Part shown: positions 43,774 to 52,868 of the stretch, piece by piece
How positions within the stretch are numbered: position 1 is the first letter of the stretch
Layout: every line of letters starts with the position of its first letter
DNA from: CAYYMH01 sp964472785
Lineage (GTDB): Bacteria > Zhuqueibacterota > Zhuqueibacteria > Thermofontimicrobiales > Thermofontimicrobiaceae
DNA: 64,000 nucleotides
Direction: 5' to 3'
Assembly (NCBI GenBank): GCA_964472785.1
Contig: CAYYMH010000019.1
Location: forward strand, 12,456 to 76,455
Notes under the pieces: generated by a model
Databases searched by the model: none
Seen by the model: the letters and a program-made list of their open reading frames with translations, nothing else
Told to the model about the DNA's origin: nothing
Translations under genes and position numbers: made by a program

Positions 43774-44757
43774 ATGCGCAATAGAGTTATTTTAATTTTC
43801 TTCCTTATCACCCTCTCTCTGAGCCAACTGTATTCCCAAAGTCTCGGTTTCAGAACCAGAGTATCCGGTTATTATTTAGGCGGACAATTTAGTTATGACA
43901 TTTATAAGCCATATTCACAAATTTTCATAAACCTCAAAAGATTTTCCTCGCCCGTGGTCATAAATAAAGGAGAGGAATTTCAAATTTATTCGATGCTATT
44001 TGAAAGAATGCTTAGTCCAAAATACGTGCTCTTTCAAACCACTTTTTATCAAATGACCGCCTTAAGCTCATTTCTGGAAACGGATCATTCAATTATCTAT
44101 CATCGATTTAACTCAATCAGTGACATAAACTTATTACGATCATTTGGTTCCGGTTATGAAGAACCCTATGCTTTCACTTTATTTGTTGGCAATATCCTAT
44201 TTTTAAGCTATGGGGAAAAAACAAACCAGTTACAAAGCAAAAAACCTCAAGCAGGTTCAGCTCTGGCCGGTGTTGGCTACAGCTTCGGAAAGCATCAGGT
44301 GTTAGACAATATTTATCTGCATGATTTCTGGCAACAACTCGAACTGATCCTGGTTGGAAATTTACATGAGCCGGAGAGAAGAAAAATGAGCTGGAATTTC
44401 CGAATCGGACTCAAGTTTCATAACAACGGACTACTCCGGGACGTTTATGTTCTGACATTTGAAAGAAACCATACGAGCTGGACGGCGAATAATTTATCAA
44501 TTACCCAAAACAGTGTGTTTAAATATCAGTCGTATGTGCCACAATCATTCTCTAACAGGCCACCGTTTTTTGTTTATCATTTGCTGACCTACGGCAAAAA
44601 ATTTCCGGTTGAAATTTTCAAGCGAAAAATATTTCTCCTGTTCGGGGGCGGATTCAAATGGGAATGGGTGCATTTATATGATCGCAACTTAAATAAATTC
44701 AATGAAAAGCCATCAGGTCATATTACCTGGCTCATCCAACCAAATATCGAGTTTTAA
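43774..44757 (+). CDS. Putative outer-membrane beta-barrel protein
   Basis: A 327-aa protein with a signal peptide (1-22, ending LYSQS). The mature part has alternating hydrophobic/polar strands rich in Tyr, Phe and Gly, for example YYLGGQFSYDIY and SWNFRIGLKF, and the last residue is Phe, all typical of small outer-membrane barrels. No family recognised. It is 87 bp downstream of the binding lipoprotein gene and may share its transcript. Confidence 0.55.
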   Translation: MRNRVILIFFLITLSLSQLYSQSLGFRTRVSGYYLGGQFSYDIYKPYSQIFINLKRFSSPVVINKGEEFQIYSMLFERMLSPKYVLFQTTFYQMTALSSFLETDHSIIYHRFNSISDINLLRSFGSGYEEPYAFTLFVGNILFLSYGEKTNQLQSKKPQAGSALAGVGYSFGKHQVLDNIYLHDFWQQLELILVGNLHEPERRKMSWNFRIGLKFHNNGLLRDVYVLTFERNHTSWTANNLSITQNSVFKYQSYVPQSFSNRPPFFVYHLLTYGKKFPVEIFKRKIFLLFGGGFKWEWVHLYDRNLNKFNEKPSGHITWLIQPNIEF

Positions 44758-44760
44758 GCC

Positions 44761-44928
44761 ATGGCAGAAGTCATCAATTTACCAGTATTTTTGTTCGTGA
44801 TCCTGATTTTCATTTTGATTGCACTTCCATTTATTATGATTATTCGTTTGTTGAACAGGCTTTACAAACGATTTGAAAAAATGGAGCAGAATTTACAAAA
44901 AATTATCAAGCGTAAAAACAATGAATAA
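44761..44928 (+). CDS. Small single-span membrane protein (55 aa)
   Basis: An ATG 3 bp after the stop of the barrel gene opens a 55-codon frame. Residues 8-30 form one hydrophobic helix (FLFVILIFILIALPFIMII), followed by a basic amphipathic coiled tail ending IKRKNNE. The tight spacing to the barrel gene and the VOC gene (14 bp downstream) supports an operon. Function unknown. Confidence 0.6.
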   Translation: MAEVINLPVFLFVILIFILIALPFIMIIRLLNRLYKRFEKMEQNLQKIIKRKNNE

Positions 44929-44942
44929 AAAAGGAGTGAATT

Positions 44943-45332
44943 ATGCAACGCATACAGGCAAATTTTAATTTATATGCGGAAGACATTCAGCGGGCTATCG
45001 CATTCTATCAGGAAAATTTCGGCTTTGAACATTTAGGCAATATTGGCGCTGATGAAAATGAAAAGTGGGCAGCATTAAAACTTGAGAATACCATTATTTG
45101 GCTGGGAGAAAATGGCGCATCGCTGGGTCTGATTTTGCTCGTAGATAAAAACATTGAATCGTTGATTGACCGACTAAAAACCAATGGCGTCTCTTTTTTC
45201 ATCCCGGATAAATTCTCTAAATCCGCCGAAAAATCTGATCCATCATTTATCGCTACAGACTGGGGAAAGCATAGCTGGTTTTATGATTCGGAACGGAATG
45301 TGGTGATGTTGTTTGAGCCGGCAGAGGGGTAA
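44943..45332 (+). CDS. VOC/glyoxalase-family protein
   Basis: A 129-aa protein with paired beta-alpha-beta-beta-beta modules of the vicinal oxygen chelate fold: FNLYAEDIQRAIAFYQENFGF at the start, and a C-terminal ATDWGKHSWFYDSERNVVMLFEP ending in the metal-ligand Glu. It may be a dioxygenase, glyoxalase or resistance protein; the sequence does not decide. AAGGAG lies 6 bp before the ATG. Last gene of the short plus-strand operon. Confidence 0.8.
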   Translation: MQRIQANFNLYAEDIQRAIAFYQENFGFEHLGNIGADENEKWAALKLENTIIWLGENGASLGLILLVDKNIESLIDRLKTNGVSFFIPDKFSKSAEKSDPSFIATDWGKHSWFYDSERNVVMLFEPAEG

Positions 45333-45462
45333 TTGCTAAAAATAAGCTTAACTAAATTTTTAATACAATAAATGAGAATACGGGAAAAGCCCGGAATAAC
45401 TGCACCACAATTCCAATTTTAATACCACCCTCCACCCTATTCAAGAATATTTCAGGAATGCT

Positions 45463-46131
45463 TTACGGCTTCCACCCCTGAACATGCCACGCCATATCCC
45501 AGAACATCCATTCGTACCGACAGGACTTTTCGAAAATATCCTGAATGCGATTTAATTCAGCTTTGGGATAGCCTTCCACAGCAGTGTCCAAAATTCCGAA
45601 CCACCAATTGACCATTTCCCGAAATTCCGGCACCGCGTAAGTCATCAGCCACGATTTGAACGGATGGTCATCAGGTATTTCCTTGCCTTCGGTGAATTTG
45701 GCGCCGATTTCGATGTAAATCCAGCCGCAGGGTAAAATGGCAGCCATTCCCTCTGCTAAAGTACCGGTGCGTGTAAATCGGAACAGATGATCGACGTACG
45801 CTTTGCAGGTTGGCGCCATTTCTGTTTTTAATGCATCTTCCATAGTGATACCAAACTGCTCAAAGTACTGCTCTTTCAGCATGGACTCAATTTTGAAAGA
45901 CTCTTTTGCCGCATCCAACATCGCGATAATATTATTCACGTCAGGCATCAAAGGCGCGACCCATGCCATTGCTCTGGCGTAATCAACAATGTAAAGCGAA
46001 TCCTGGATCATGTAATAGCGGAATTTATCCATGGGCAATGTCCCGTCACCCAATCCTTTGACAAAGGGGTGCTTAAATTGATCCTGAAGAATGGGATCAG
46101 CGGCTTTTTTTATTGATTCTGAAAATTTCAT
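45463..46131 (-). CDS. TenA-type thiaminase II
   Basis: The ATG at 46131 follows an AGGAGGG site and starts directly at the family sequence (KFSESIKKAADPI), giving 222 aa; an upstream in-frame ATG at 46230 is unlikely. Family marks are GYFRYYMIQDSLYI-type sequence near 40, and ILPCGWIYIEIG (about 130-141), whose Cys is the active-site residue of TenA_C. TenA hydrolyses aminopyrimidine products for thiamin salvage. Last gene of a six-gene operon. No thiamin riboswitch was found upstream. Confidence 0.92.
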   Translation of the reverse strand: MKFSESIKKAADPILQDQFKHPFVKGLGDGTLPMDKFRYYMIQDSLYIVDYARAMAWVAPLMPDVNNIIAMLDAAKESFKIESMLKEQYFEQFGITMEDALKTEMAPTCKAYVDHLFRFTRTGTLAEGMAAILPCGWIYIEIGAKFTEGKEIPDDHPFKSWLMTYAVPEFREMVNWWFGILDTAVEGYPKAELNRIQDIFEKSCRYEWMFWDMAWHVQGWKP

Positions 46132-46198
46132 TTTGGATTTTTCCCTCCTCATCATATCATTCCAAGTTATCAAATCATTCAAACAAGTATGTAAACGA

Positions 46199-47371
46199 TT
46201 ATTGCTTAAAATATGTTTCCATCCTGTCAAATGCTTTATGAATCATCTCTTCGGGGACGCAAAAGGAAAGCCTTAAATGTCCCTCACCAGTAATCCCAAA
46301 ATCGCATCCTGGTGTTGTGGAAACCTTTGCTTCACGCAATAATTTTTCACAGAATGCTTTTGAGTTCCTTCCTTCTTCGCTTAATATTTTCGGAAACATG
46401 AGATAGGAACCATCAGGTTTTTTGTATTCAAAAATCGCATTCAACCGGTCTAATCGTTCACACATCAAATTACGCGCTGACAAATATTTTCCCCTGAATT
46501 CAATAACGCAGTCCTGCGAACCTTTCAACGCGCCGAGTGCTGCATACTGCGACACCACTGGAACACAAATGGCAAAAGGAATGTGCACTTTATTAATTTG
46601 GGGAATCAATTCTTCATGGGCGTGAAGATAGCCAATCCGCCAGCCTGTCATGGCATAGGTTTTCGTAAAGGTGAAACAACTGATCACATTTTTCTTCATT
46701 TCCGGAATCGAGGCAATACTGAAGTGTTTGTGACCATCGAAAACAAAATATTCATAGGCTTCATCGGTAATCACCATCAGATTATGTTTTAGGGCGATTT
46801 CAGCTAATTTGATCAATTGCTGTTCGCTAAAAACGGTTCCGGTGGGATTGCTGGGAGAACAATACAATATAGCTTTCGTTTTCGGTGTAATTGCTTTCTC
46901 AATTGCGTCAATATCCAAACTAAACCCTTGCTCTTCAATGGTCGGAGCAAAAACCGGTCGCCCGGATGCCAGCAACACCTGATTGATGTGGGTCGAGTAC
47001 GTCGGCGACGGCAATATCACTTCATCTCCCGGGTCGATAGTCGCCATGATTGCAGCGGCGATTCCCTCGATAGCACCGACTGTTACCAGTATTTGCGCTG
47101 GATTTGCATTAATATGATTATCCCGTTTGAGCTTTTTGGATATTTCCTCTCGCAGCGCTAATAACCCGGCGCTTTCCGAATAGCCGTCCACCAGCCCTTT
47201 TTGAATTGCTTCAATTGCAGCCTGTCGAATGTGTTCAGGAGCACCCGAAGTTGGTTTTGCCCACGATAGAAATGCCACATCCTCGATCTGTTTCGATAAC
47301 CTGGTCATTTCATGAATGGCAGATTTTGGTATTTGTGTAACCCGTTCTGATATGATTTTTTCATTCATCAT
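46199..47371 (-). CDS. PLP-dependent aminotransferase, class I/II
   Basis: A 390-aa aspartate-aminotransferase-fold enzyme. Marks: the substrate/PLP segments SPTYSTHINQVL, YCSPSNPTGTVF, ITDEAYEYFVFDG, and the PLP-lysine in SCFTFTKTYAMTGWRIGY. A C-terminal Arg lies in GEGHLRLSFC. It could act on aspartate, aromatic or another amino acid; specificity not readable. It is 67 bp before the tenA gene. Confidence 0.93.
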   Translation of the reverse strand: MMNEKIISERVTQIPKSAIHEMTRLSKQIEDVAFLSWAKPTSGAPEHIRQAAIEAIQKGLVDGYSESAGLLALREEISKKLKRDNHINANPAQILVTVGAIEGIAAAIMATIDPGDEVILPSPTYSTHINQVLLASGRPVFAPTIEEQGFSLDIDAIEKAITPKTKAILYCSPSNPTGTVFSEQQLIKLAEIALKHNLMVITDEAYEYFVFDGHKHFSIASIPEMKKNVISCFTFTKTYAMTGWRIGYLHAHEELIPQINKVHIPFAICVPVVSQYAALGALKGSQDCVIEFRGKYLSARNLMCERLDRLNAIFEYKKPDGSYLMFPKILSEEGRNSKAFCEKLLREAKVSTTPGCDFGITGEGHLRLSFCVPEEMIHKAFDRMETYFKQ

Positions 47372-47437
47372 ATTAATCCCTCATTTTCAAGTGGAAACAT
47401 AAAAATATTTCCTTCATTATTTCTTGCAAGCCGTTTA

Positions 47438-47773
47438 TCAGGAAAAATTTGATTTGTTGAACTTCTCCCAACTCTTCTTTTCAAACGCCAGAAATCTTTC
47501 AAATTCTTTTTGTTTCATTTCTGTGTGTGTAAAGTAGAATTTCAATTCCAAATCCTCAATTGCTTTTTTCACATCCGTTATGATTTTATCTCTCACCGAA
47601 ATTTCTTTTGCCGCTGCTCCAATAAAGGGGAAAGAGAGGATAATTGCAGCAATATTGTTCTGCATGGTAATCTTTTTTATGATACCCAATTCCACAATAT
47701 TTGCTTCCACAACCGGATGTTTAATTTTTGATAATACATCCCAAACGTCTTTCTCTGTAATATTGCTCATCAT
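47438..47773 (-). CDS. DUF59 (MIP18-family) protein
   Basis: A 111-aa protein whose N-terminal 80 residues match DUF59: VWDVLSKIKHPVVEANIVELGIIKKI. Family members take part in iron-sulfur cluster delivery or in phenylacetate hydroxylase assembly. The C-terminal Lys-rich helix is not part of the domain. The start could be the first or second Met. It sits between the CGGC protein and the aminotransferase. Confidence 0.75.
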   Translation of the reverse strand: MMSNITEKDVWDVLSKIKHPVVEANIVELGIIKKITMQNNIAAIILSFPFIGAAAKEISVRDKIITDVKKAIEDLELKFYFTHTEMKQKEFERFLAFEKKSWEKFNKSNFS

Positions 47774-47820
47774 TCACCTAAATTTATTCGAATTGCATAT
47801 CATCGGTTTTGATATTTATA

Positions 47821-48270
47821 TCAGTTATAAGCCAATCGTGTCTTTTCATCCGCCAGTGTTGGCTGAATAATTTCTCGCCAGATTGGAGATTCCCATGTTT
47901 CCAAATTAGAATGGGTGATGTAATATTTTTGCGGAATCGGGTGTGTACCGTAAACAACATTTAGCCCGTATTTTTCTTCGATAAAATTTTTAAAAGTTGT
48001 AATTCGCGGGCACGGCGGATAGCCGACGACCAAGCCGGTAGCTAAATGAATAACCTCGGCGCCATTCTTTTTCATTTCCTCCGGAGCATATTCAACATTC
48101 CCCCCGGGACAACCATCGCACGTCGTGTAACCAACCAATTCTACTTCCTGATTTTTGTAAATGCTAAACGCGCCTTCCCGCTCCCGCAAAGAACGAAAAC
48201 ATTTTCCGCCAGCGCACGTGTGATAGCGATGACAGATGATAATGCCGAGTTTGACTTTTTCTCTCATCAT
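47821..48270 (-). CDS. CGGC-domain protein
   Basis: The ATG at 48270 follows AAGAGGAAAA and gives 149 aa; an upstream ATG at 48306 would add 12 residues. Conserved cysteines match the CGGC family: CHRYHTCAGGKCF near the N-terminus, YTTCDGCPGG in the middle, and YPPCPR. These are metal-binding proteins of unknown function, proposed to be linked to iron or sulfur metabolism. It follows the HD hydrolase in the operon. Confidence 0.85.
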   Translation of the reverse strand: MMREKVKLGIIICHRYHTCAGGKCFRSLREREGAFSIYKNQEVELVGYTTCDGCPGGNVEYAPEEMKKNGAEVIHLATGLVVGYPPCPRITTFKNFIEEKYGLNVVYGTHPIPQKYYITHSNLETWESPIWREIIQPTLADEKTRLAYN

Positions 48271-48311
48271 TTTTCCTCTTAATATCTTTTCTTTAATAGT
48301 TTTCATCGTCT

Positions 48312-49109
48312 TTAATGACTCAATTGATAATGCAGATGATCGTGAACAACATCGAACATCTTCTCAATTTCATGCAAATTTGGCAAAACATCTCTGATTA
48401 ATTCCAGGTAACAACGTTCTTCGATGTATTGTAATGTCGGTCTAAAATTAACATCAAAAACCCATCCGATCTGTAACAGTTTAAAATCATTAAGATTATT
48501 CACATGTTTAATATCGACAATGTTTTTATTCATCAAATCATGATAAACCGCTTCAGAAAAGCCGGGACTGTCTGGAAGGTCAAGCTCAATAGCGCCATTT
48601 CGCTGACCATTATTGTGATGATAATAATTCGTAACAACCCTCCAAATATCCAATTTGTCAGCATCACGCAATAACTTTGTAAAAAACAAACAGGTGTCAG
48701 ATTCATTTTCCGGCAGCATTGCACGGTTGTGATAGAGAACAGCTCGTTTGATTAGGTCTCTCACTGGTTCGCTAAATTCAAAAAGCACATCTTCTTTCTC
48801 TAATACACTGACACCCAATTCCGCATGGTTTGTTGATTTTCGATCTAAAAAAGTTTTATATTTCGCATACTGCTCAAAACGACCAATATCATGCAAAAGC
48901 GCGATAACTTCTGCCAAGAAAAGTTCATGTTGATTTAAACCGAGTAGCTTACCAATATTTAGAATTTCCATGCACACGCGAAAAGTATGATCTATTTTCA
49001 ATACAATATTTTTTTGTAATTCAGCGTTGTCATATTTAAAGTGATTGACATAATTATCAAACCAAATCTTCAAATTCGCTACACTTTTTTTATTTATTTG
49101 TGTAGTCAT
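48312..49109 (-). CDS. HD-domain phosphohydrolase
   Basis: A 265-aa cytoplasmic protein. HD-superfamily metal ligands are visible: His in IDHTFRVC (about 40), HD in ALLHDIGRFEQ (about 72), the downstream AVLYHNRAM, and RDADKLDIW. It probably hydrolyses a nucleotide or another phosphoester. Substrate unknown. It lies between the DUF4405 membrane protein and the CGGC protein, spacing 26-41 bp. Confidence 0.85.
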   Translation of the reverse strand: MTTQINKKSVANLKIWFDNYVNHFKYDNAELQKNIVLKIDHTFRVCMEILNIGKLLGLNQHELFLAEVIALLHDIGRFEQYAKYKTFLDRKSTNHAELGVSVLEKEDVLFEFSEPVRDLIKRAVLYHNRAMLPENESDTCLFFTKLLRDADKLDIWRVVTNYYHHNNGQRNGAIELDLPDSPGFSEAVYHDLMNKNIVDIKHVNNLNDFKLLQIGWVFDVNFRPTLQYIEERCYLELIRDVLPNLHEIEKMFDVVHDHLHYQLSH

Positions 49110-49135
49110 ATTTATCCCAGCTATTCAACATATTT

Positions 49136-49951
49136 TTAAAAGCCATTGATCATTTCTACGATCTCAACCGGTCTCAAATTATGTTCTGTTGCGATATTTT
49201 TAATGAGTTCGTGCCCGGAAGCATGAATACCCTTTGCTGCTAATTTATTGATAACCACATCGACATCTTTACTGAGATCGTTACAAACCTGGTTCAAACT
49301 TTTTCTACCCCATCCACCAGCTTTGTCTCCCTGTCTGTTTTTATCAGACTGCGTCAGAGAGTTATATATGGTGGCAGGACTAATTCCGTTCCGTTTAGCG
49401 ATGTCCGAGATTTTGTCTTGTGCAGAGTTAAATTCCCAACCTTTTTGATTCATCCGCTGTTGAAACAAAGAAATCGGAATATCTAATTCATCACAAAATT
49501 CGCTAACAGATAAATTCTCGGCGTGAGGAGTCGGAGGCTGGACATCCGCCTGTTCAGCCCAGAAATTTTTAATATCGTCGTTCCATCTGATAATTGTTCG
49601 AAACGGCTCGATATTAAAAATAGTCGCCACAATAATGAATATCGAAATAATGAATGCAGTGATCAATTCATATTTTATATTAAATGCCATCTCTGACTTC
49701 TTTTTGATGTATCGAAGTATGACTTTCCAGTTGTAATATAAATGAACCAACGCAATGATGAAAAACACCAACGAAGAATTGATATGCAAAGCTCCCCACA
49801 TGTCCTTATCCAAACTTAAAAAGGCCCAGTGAGTCCAGTGAGCGATTTTTCCCTGCGGCGGAAAATAAAGGACAATTCCAGAAATCAAGGAGATGAGGAA
49901 AGAGAAAAACATCAATAACGAAGTAAAGCCTCTGAATTTAAATTTTGTCAT
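49136..49951 (-). CDS. DUF4405 membrane protein with helical C-terminal extension
   Basis: A 271-aa protein with three membrane helices in its first 110 residues (near 11-30, 55-77 and 94-114). His residues lie beside the helices (HWTHWAFL, GALHINS, ALVHLYYNW), as in cytochrome-b-like DUF4405 domains that bind heme. The C-terminal 130 residues are soluble repeats: SVSEFCDELDIP, ISDIAKRNGISPATIY, SLNQVCNDL and LIKNIATEHNLRPVEIVEMI, which look like HTH or helical-repeat units. First gene of the six-gene operon. Possible redox or heme sensor; inference. Confidence 0.7.
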   Translation of the reverse strand: MTKFKFRGFTSLLMFFSFLISLISGIVLYFPPQGKIAHWTHWAFLSLDKDMWGALHINSSLVFFIIALVHLYYNWKVILRYIKKKSEMAFNIKYELITAFIISIFIIVATIFNIEPFRTIIRWNDDIKNFWAEQADVQPPTPHAENLSVSEFCDELDIPISLFQQRMNQKGWEFNSAQDKISDIAKRNGISPATIYNSLTQSDKNRQGDKAGGWGRKSLNQVCNDLSKDVDVVINKLAAKGIHASGHELIKNIATEHNLRPVEIVEMINGF

Positions 49952-50243
49952 ACTTATTCCTTATACATTTTAGAATATTTTCATAAATTTTTTAAATTTA
50001 TAAATTAGAGCAAGTATAATGCCATTCGTTATTAATAGGTGTAAACCACAAATTAACAAACAGGTATAAATTCTCTTCTATTTCTTTTTATTAATATTAT
50101 GGTGTATTTTGCCTCTTATTGTCCTCCAATTAAAGTGCATTTCGCACTCTTTTGAATTGATTCATAATAAATTTTTGAGGATATTTGATGAGTTTTTGCA
50201 GCAATAAAGATAATTTTTTGAAATATAGCGGATAGAGCAGCAT
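49952..50243. other. AT-rich intergenic region
   Basis: About 290 bp before the tRNA-Pro terminator. No riboswitch, reading frame or clear repeat seen. Confidence 0.5.
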
Positions 50244-50281
50244 AAAAAATTAAGGGTTAACTCAATAACTGAATTAACCCT
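50244..50281 (-). terminator. Intrinsic terminator after tRNA-Pro
   Basis: On the minus strand AGGGTTAA pairs with TTAACCCT (8 bp) around a loop with a further TCA/TGA pairing, followed by a T-run. It ends the tRNA-Pro transcript. Confidence 0.75.
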
Positions 50282-50298
50282 ATTTTTATTGTAATTAT

Positions 50299-50375
<77 letters not shown>

Positions 50376-50378
50376 AAT

Positions 50379-50741
50379 TTATTTTTTACCATCTAAAATT
50401 TCTAAAACTTCCCTGAGATCATTAATTAATGAATCTAAAATATTTTTTTTCTCTGTGTTATTGAAAGGCATTTTTAATTGCTGCTTTTCAACATCTTTGC
50501 CTTCTGATAACTTTTTTCGTGTCCCCTCAATTGTAAATTTATCTTCGTAAAGTAATTTCTTGATCAGGAAAATCAGCTTGATATCCTTTAACCGGTAGAT
50601 TCTGTTACCGGCTCTGTTTTTTGCAGGACGCAACTCATCAAATTCAGTTTCCCAGTAACGAAGTACATACGGTTTTAAAGATGTGATTTCGCTGACTTCG
50701 CTGATTGAATAATAGAGCTTTTGAATTGGCTTTGGTTTCAT
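50379..50741 (-). CDS. MerR-family transcriptional regulator
   Basis: A 120-aa protein with the MerR winged-helix DNA-binding domain (about 10-75): YYSISEVSEITSLKPYVLRYWETEF and RIYRLKDIKLI. The C-terminal helical part (about 80-120) lacks Cys ligands, so it is not a metal sensor of the classical type. This short form resembles HspR-like or RacA/YfmP-type orphan regulators. Target unknown. Confidence 0.88.
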   Translation of the reverse strand: MKPKPIQKLYYSISEVSEITSLKPYVLRYWETEFDELRPAKNRAGNRIYRLKDIKLIFLIKKLLYEDKFTIEGTRKKLSEGKDVEKQQLKMPFNNTEKKNILDSLINDLREVLEILDGKK

Positions 50742-50807
50742 CCTGATTTTCAGTTAAAAAGTCTATATCATATATAATAAAAAATTAATAAAAATGCAAT
50801 AAATATT

Positions 50808-51587
50808 TTACCTTTTTAACTGTTTATAAAGCAATGTACCGTTTGAACAGAAACTGATAACTCTTTGTTTTGCAATCTCAAACTTTGATTGACTTAACTT
50901 ATTACTAAAGTTATTGAGTAAATCAATTGAATATACGCCAATCCTCTGGATTGCGAATTCTGATAATTTATCTGCCAACTTTTTTTTAATGGATAAGCCA
51001 CAGCCGCCGAGATAACCCGCCTGTTTAGCAACGGCTGCAATCCGTTCATCAACTTTGTTAAACGGATAAGAAATAAATTTAACCGGCTGATTAATCTTTT
51101 CTGAGATATGGTTTTTTGAATTTTCCAATTCTTCAAACAATTTCTCATCAGTCAGTGACTTTAAGTTTGGATGATTCTCTGAATGTGAGGCAATCTCCCA
51201 GTTTGAATCAGTTAGCTTTATTATATCTTCCCATGACAGATGCATCGACTGATTATAAATAAAATTATAATCCCAACTGTTTATTTTTCCAACAAAGTTC
51301 GAAATAACAAAAACCGTAGCGATGAATCCGTAATGATGCAAAATCGGATAAGCATTGCTTAGCACTGAAATATCAGCGTCGTCAAAGCTGATAATCACGG
51401 GGCGTCGTTTTTCAGTTTTTTCAATATTCAGACTAATTAAATCTTCAAACGTAATCGTGTAGTAATTATTTTCTGAAAGATACTGCATCTGTTTTTGAAA
51501 AGCTCGAATTGTAACTTTATTTATTCCAAATTCAAATCCATCTTTTACTTTATGATACGCTAAAATAGGCACACTGTGATTGATCAT
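50808..51587 (-). CDS. NodB-type polysaccharide deacetylase
   Basis: A 259-aa carbohydrate esterase 4 homologue. It has PVIISFDDADISV (motif 1; the usual FDDG is FDDA), the His pair in ASHSENHPNL (motif 2), and a FISYPFNKVDERI segment that replaces the common R-P-Y/F-G motif. It begins PILAYHKV. No signal peptide, so substrate and location are unclear. Presumed to de-N-acetylate a polysaccharide or cell-wall glycan. Confidence 0.85.
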   Translation of the reverse strand: MINHSVPILAYHKVKDGFEFGINKVTIRAFQKQMQYLSENNYYTITFEDLISLNIEKTEKRRPVIISFDDADISVLSNAYPILHHYGFIATVFVISNFVGKINSWDYNFIYNQSMHLSWEDIIKLTDSNWEIASHSENHPNLKSLTDEKLFEELENSKNHISEKINQPVKFISYPFNKVDERIAAVAKQAGYLGGCGLSIKKKLADKLSEFAIQRIGVYSIDLLNNFSNKLSQSKFEIAKQRVISFCSNGTLLYKQLKR

Positions 51588-51671
51588 GAAAACGACACCC
51601 CGCGAATAAAAATTGACATAAATAACAATTCAAAAACATAAGCACGAAACTATAATGAACGATCACTAATT

Positions 51672-52784
51672 TTAAAGTACCTGATCTAATGGTGTGAAAT
51701 CAAAGTCGAATGCATCTGCAACCGGCTTATAAACGATCTTTTCGTCCATAACATTAACACCCCAAAAGATTTCTTTATTATCCTGAACTGCTTTTTTATA
51801 ACCTTTATTTGCAATTTCAATCGCATAAGGCAATGTGGCATTTGTTAAAGCAATGGTTGATGTCTTCGGCACAGCGCCCGGCATATTTGCCACTCCATAA
51901 TGGATTACGCCATCAACAACGTAGGTTGGATCTGCGTGTGTCGTTGGATGAATTGTTTCCACGCAACCGCCTTGATCAACTGCAACGTCAACAATTACCG
52001 AACCTTTTTTCATCAGCTTCAACATATCTCGTGTAATCAGATGAGGCGCTTTTGCTCCGGGAATTAATACACCACCAACAACCAGGTCTGCATCCTGAAT
52101 TTGGCTACGAATGTTTGCCGGATTGGACATCATTGTCGTACAGTTGGCTGGTAAAACATGATCTAAAAATCGGAGACGTTCAAGATTTATATCCAAAATA
52201 ATAACATTAGCACCAAGACCGGCTGCCATTTGAGCCGCATTAGTGCCGACAATTCCGCCACCGATAATCACAACTTTAGCAGGAGCCACGCCTGTGACAC
52301 CGCCCAACAGGACACCGTAACCCCCAAAGGTTTTTTCAAGACATCGAGCGCCAGCCTGAATAGACAATCGACCGGCAACTTCGCTCATCGGATTTAAAAG
52401 CGGAAGGCTGCCATCTTCTCGTTCAATCGTTTCATAAGCAATCGCAATCGATTTTGAGTGCATTATTCCTTCAGTGAGTTCTTTAGATGCAGCAAAATGA
52501 AAATATGTGAAAACGATCTGGCCCTGCTTAATCATTTTAATTTCCTGAGCCAACGGCTCTTTCACTTTCATTATCATTTCAGCAGTATCAAATACTTCTT
52601 TAGCTGTGTCCAGAATTTTTGCACCGGCATTTTGATAATCTGCATCCTCAAAGCCACTGCCAACACCAGCACTTTTTTCGATAAAAACATCATGACCATT
52701 TTGTATCAGTAATTCTGCACCAGACGGTTGAAGAGCCACACGATTTTCATTTGCTTTAATTTCCTTTGGAACTCCAATCTTCAT
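51672..52784 (-). CDS. ald: Alanine dehydrogenase
   Basis: Converts L-alanine, water and NAD+ to pyruvate, ammonium and NADH. The 370-aa protein starts MKIGVPKEIKANENRVAL (family signature). Catalytic Lys lies in MKVKEP (about 75) and His in YFHFAASKEL (about 95). The NAD-binding Rossmann motif is VIIGGGIVGTNAA (about 172-184), with VVDVAVDQGG and ETPxxTTH-like region later. Monocistronic; no linked transporter. Confidence 0.96.
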   Translation of the reverse strand: MKIGVPKEIKANENRVALQPSGAELLIQNGHDVFIEKSAGVGSGFEDADYQNAGAKILDTAKEVFDTAEMIMKVKEPLAQEIKMIKQGQIVFTYFHFAASKELTEGIMHSKSIAIAYETIEREDGSLPLLNPMSEVAGRLSIQAGARCLEKTFGGYGVLLGGVTGVAPAKVVIIGGGIVGTNAAQMAAGLGANVIILDINLERLRFLDHVLPANCTTMMSNPANIRSQIQDADLVVGGVLIPGAKAPHLITRDMLKLMKKGSVIVDVAVDQGGCVETIHPTTHADPTYVVDGVIHYGVANMPGAVPKTSTIALTNATLPYAIEIANKGYKKAVQDNKEIFWGVNVMDEKIVYKPVADAFDFDFTPLDQVL

Positions 52785-52868
52785 ACTATCCTCCTACCAA
52801 CATTTATCAAAAGGTTATTTTTAATTAGAAAATGTATCTGCTATCCGATGTAATTTCTGATATAATTT

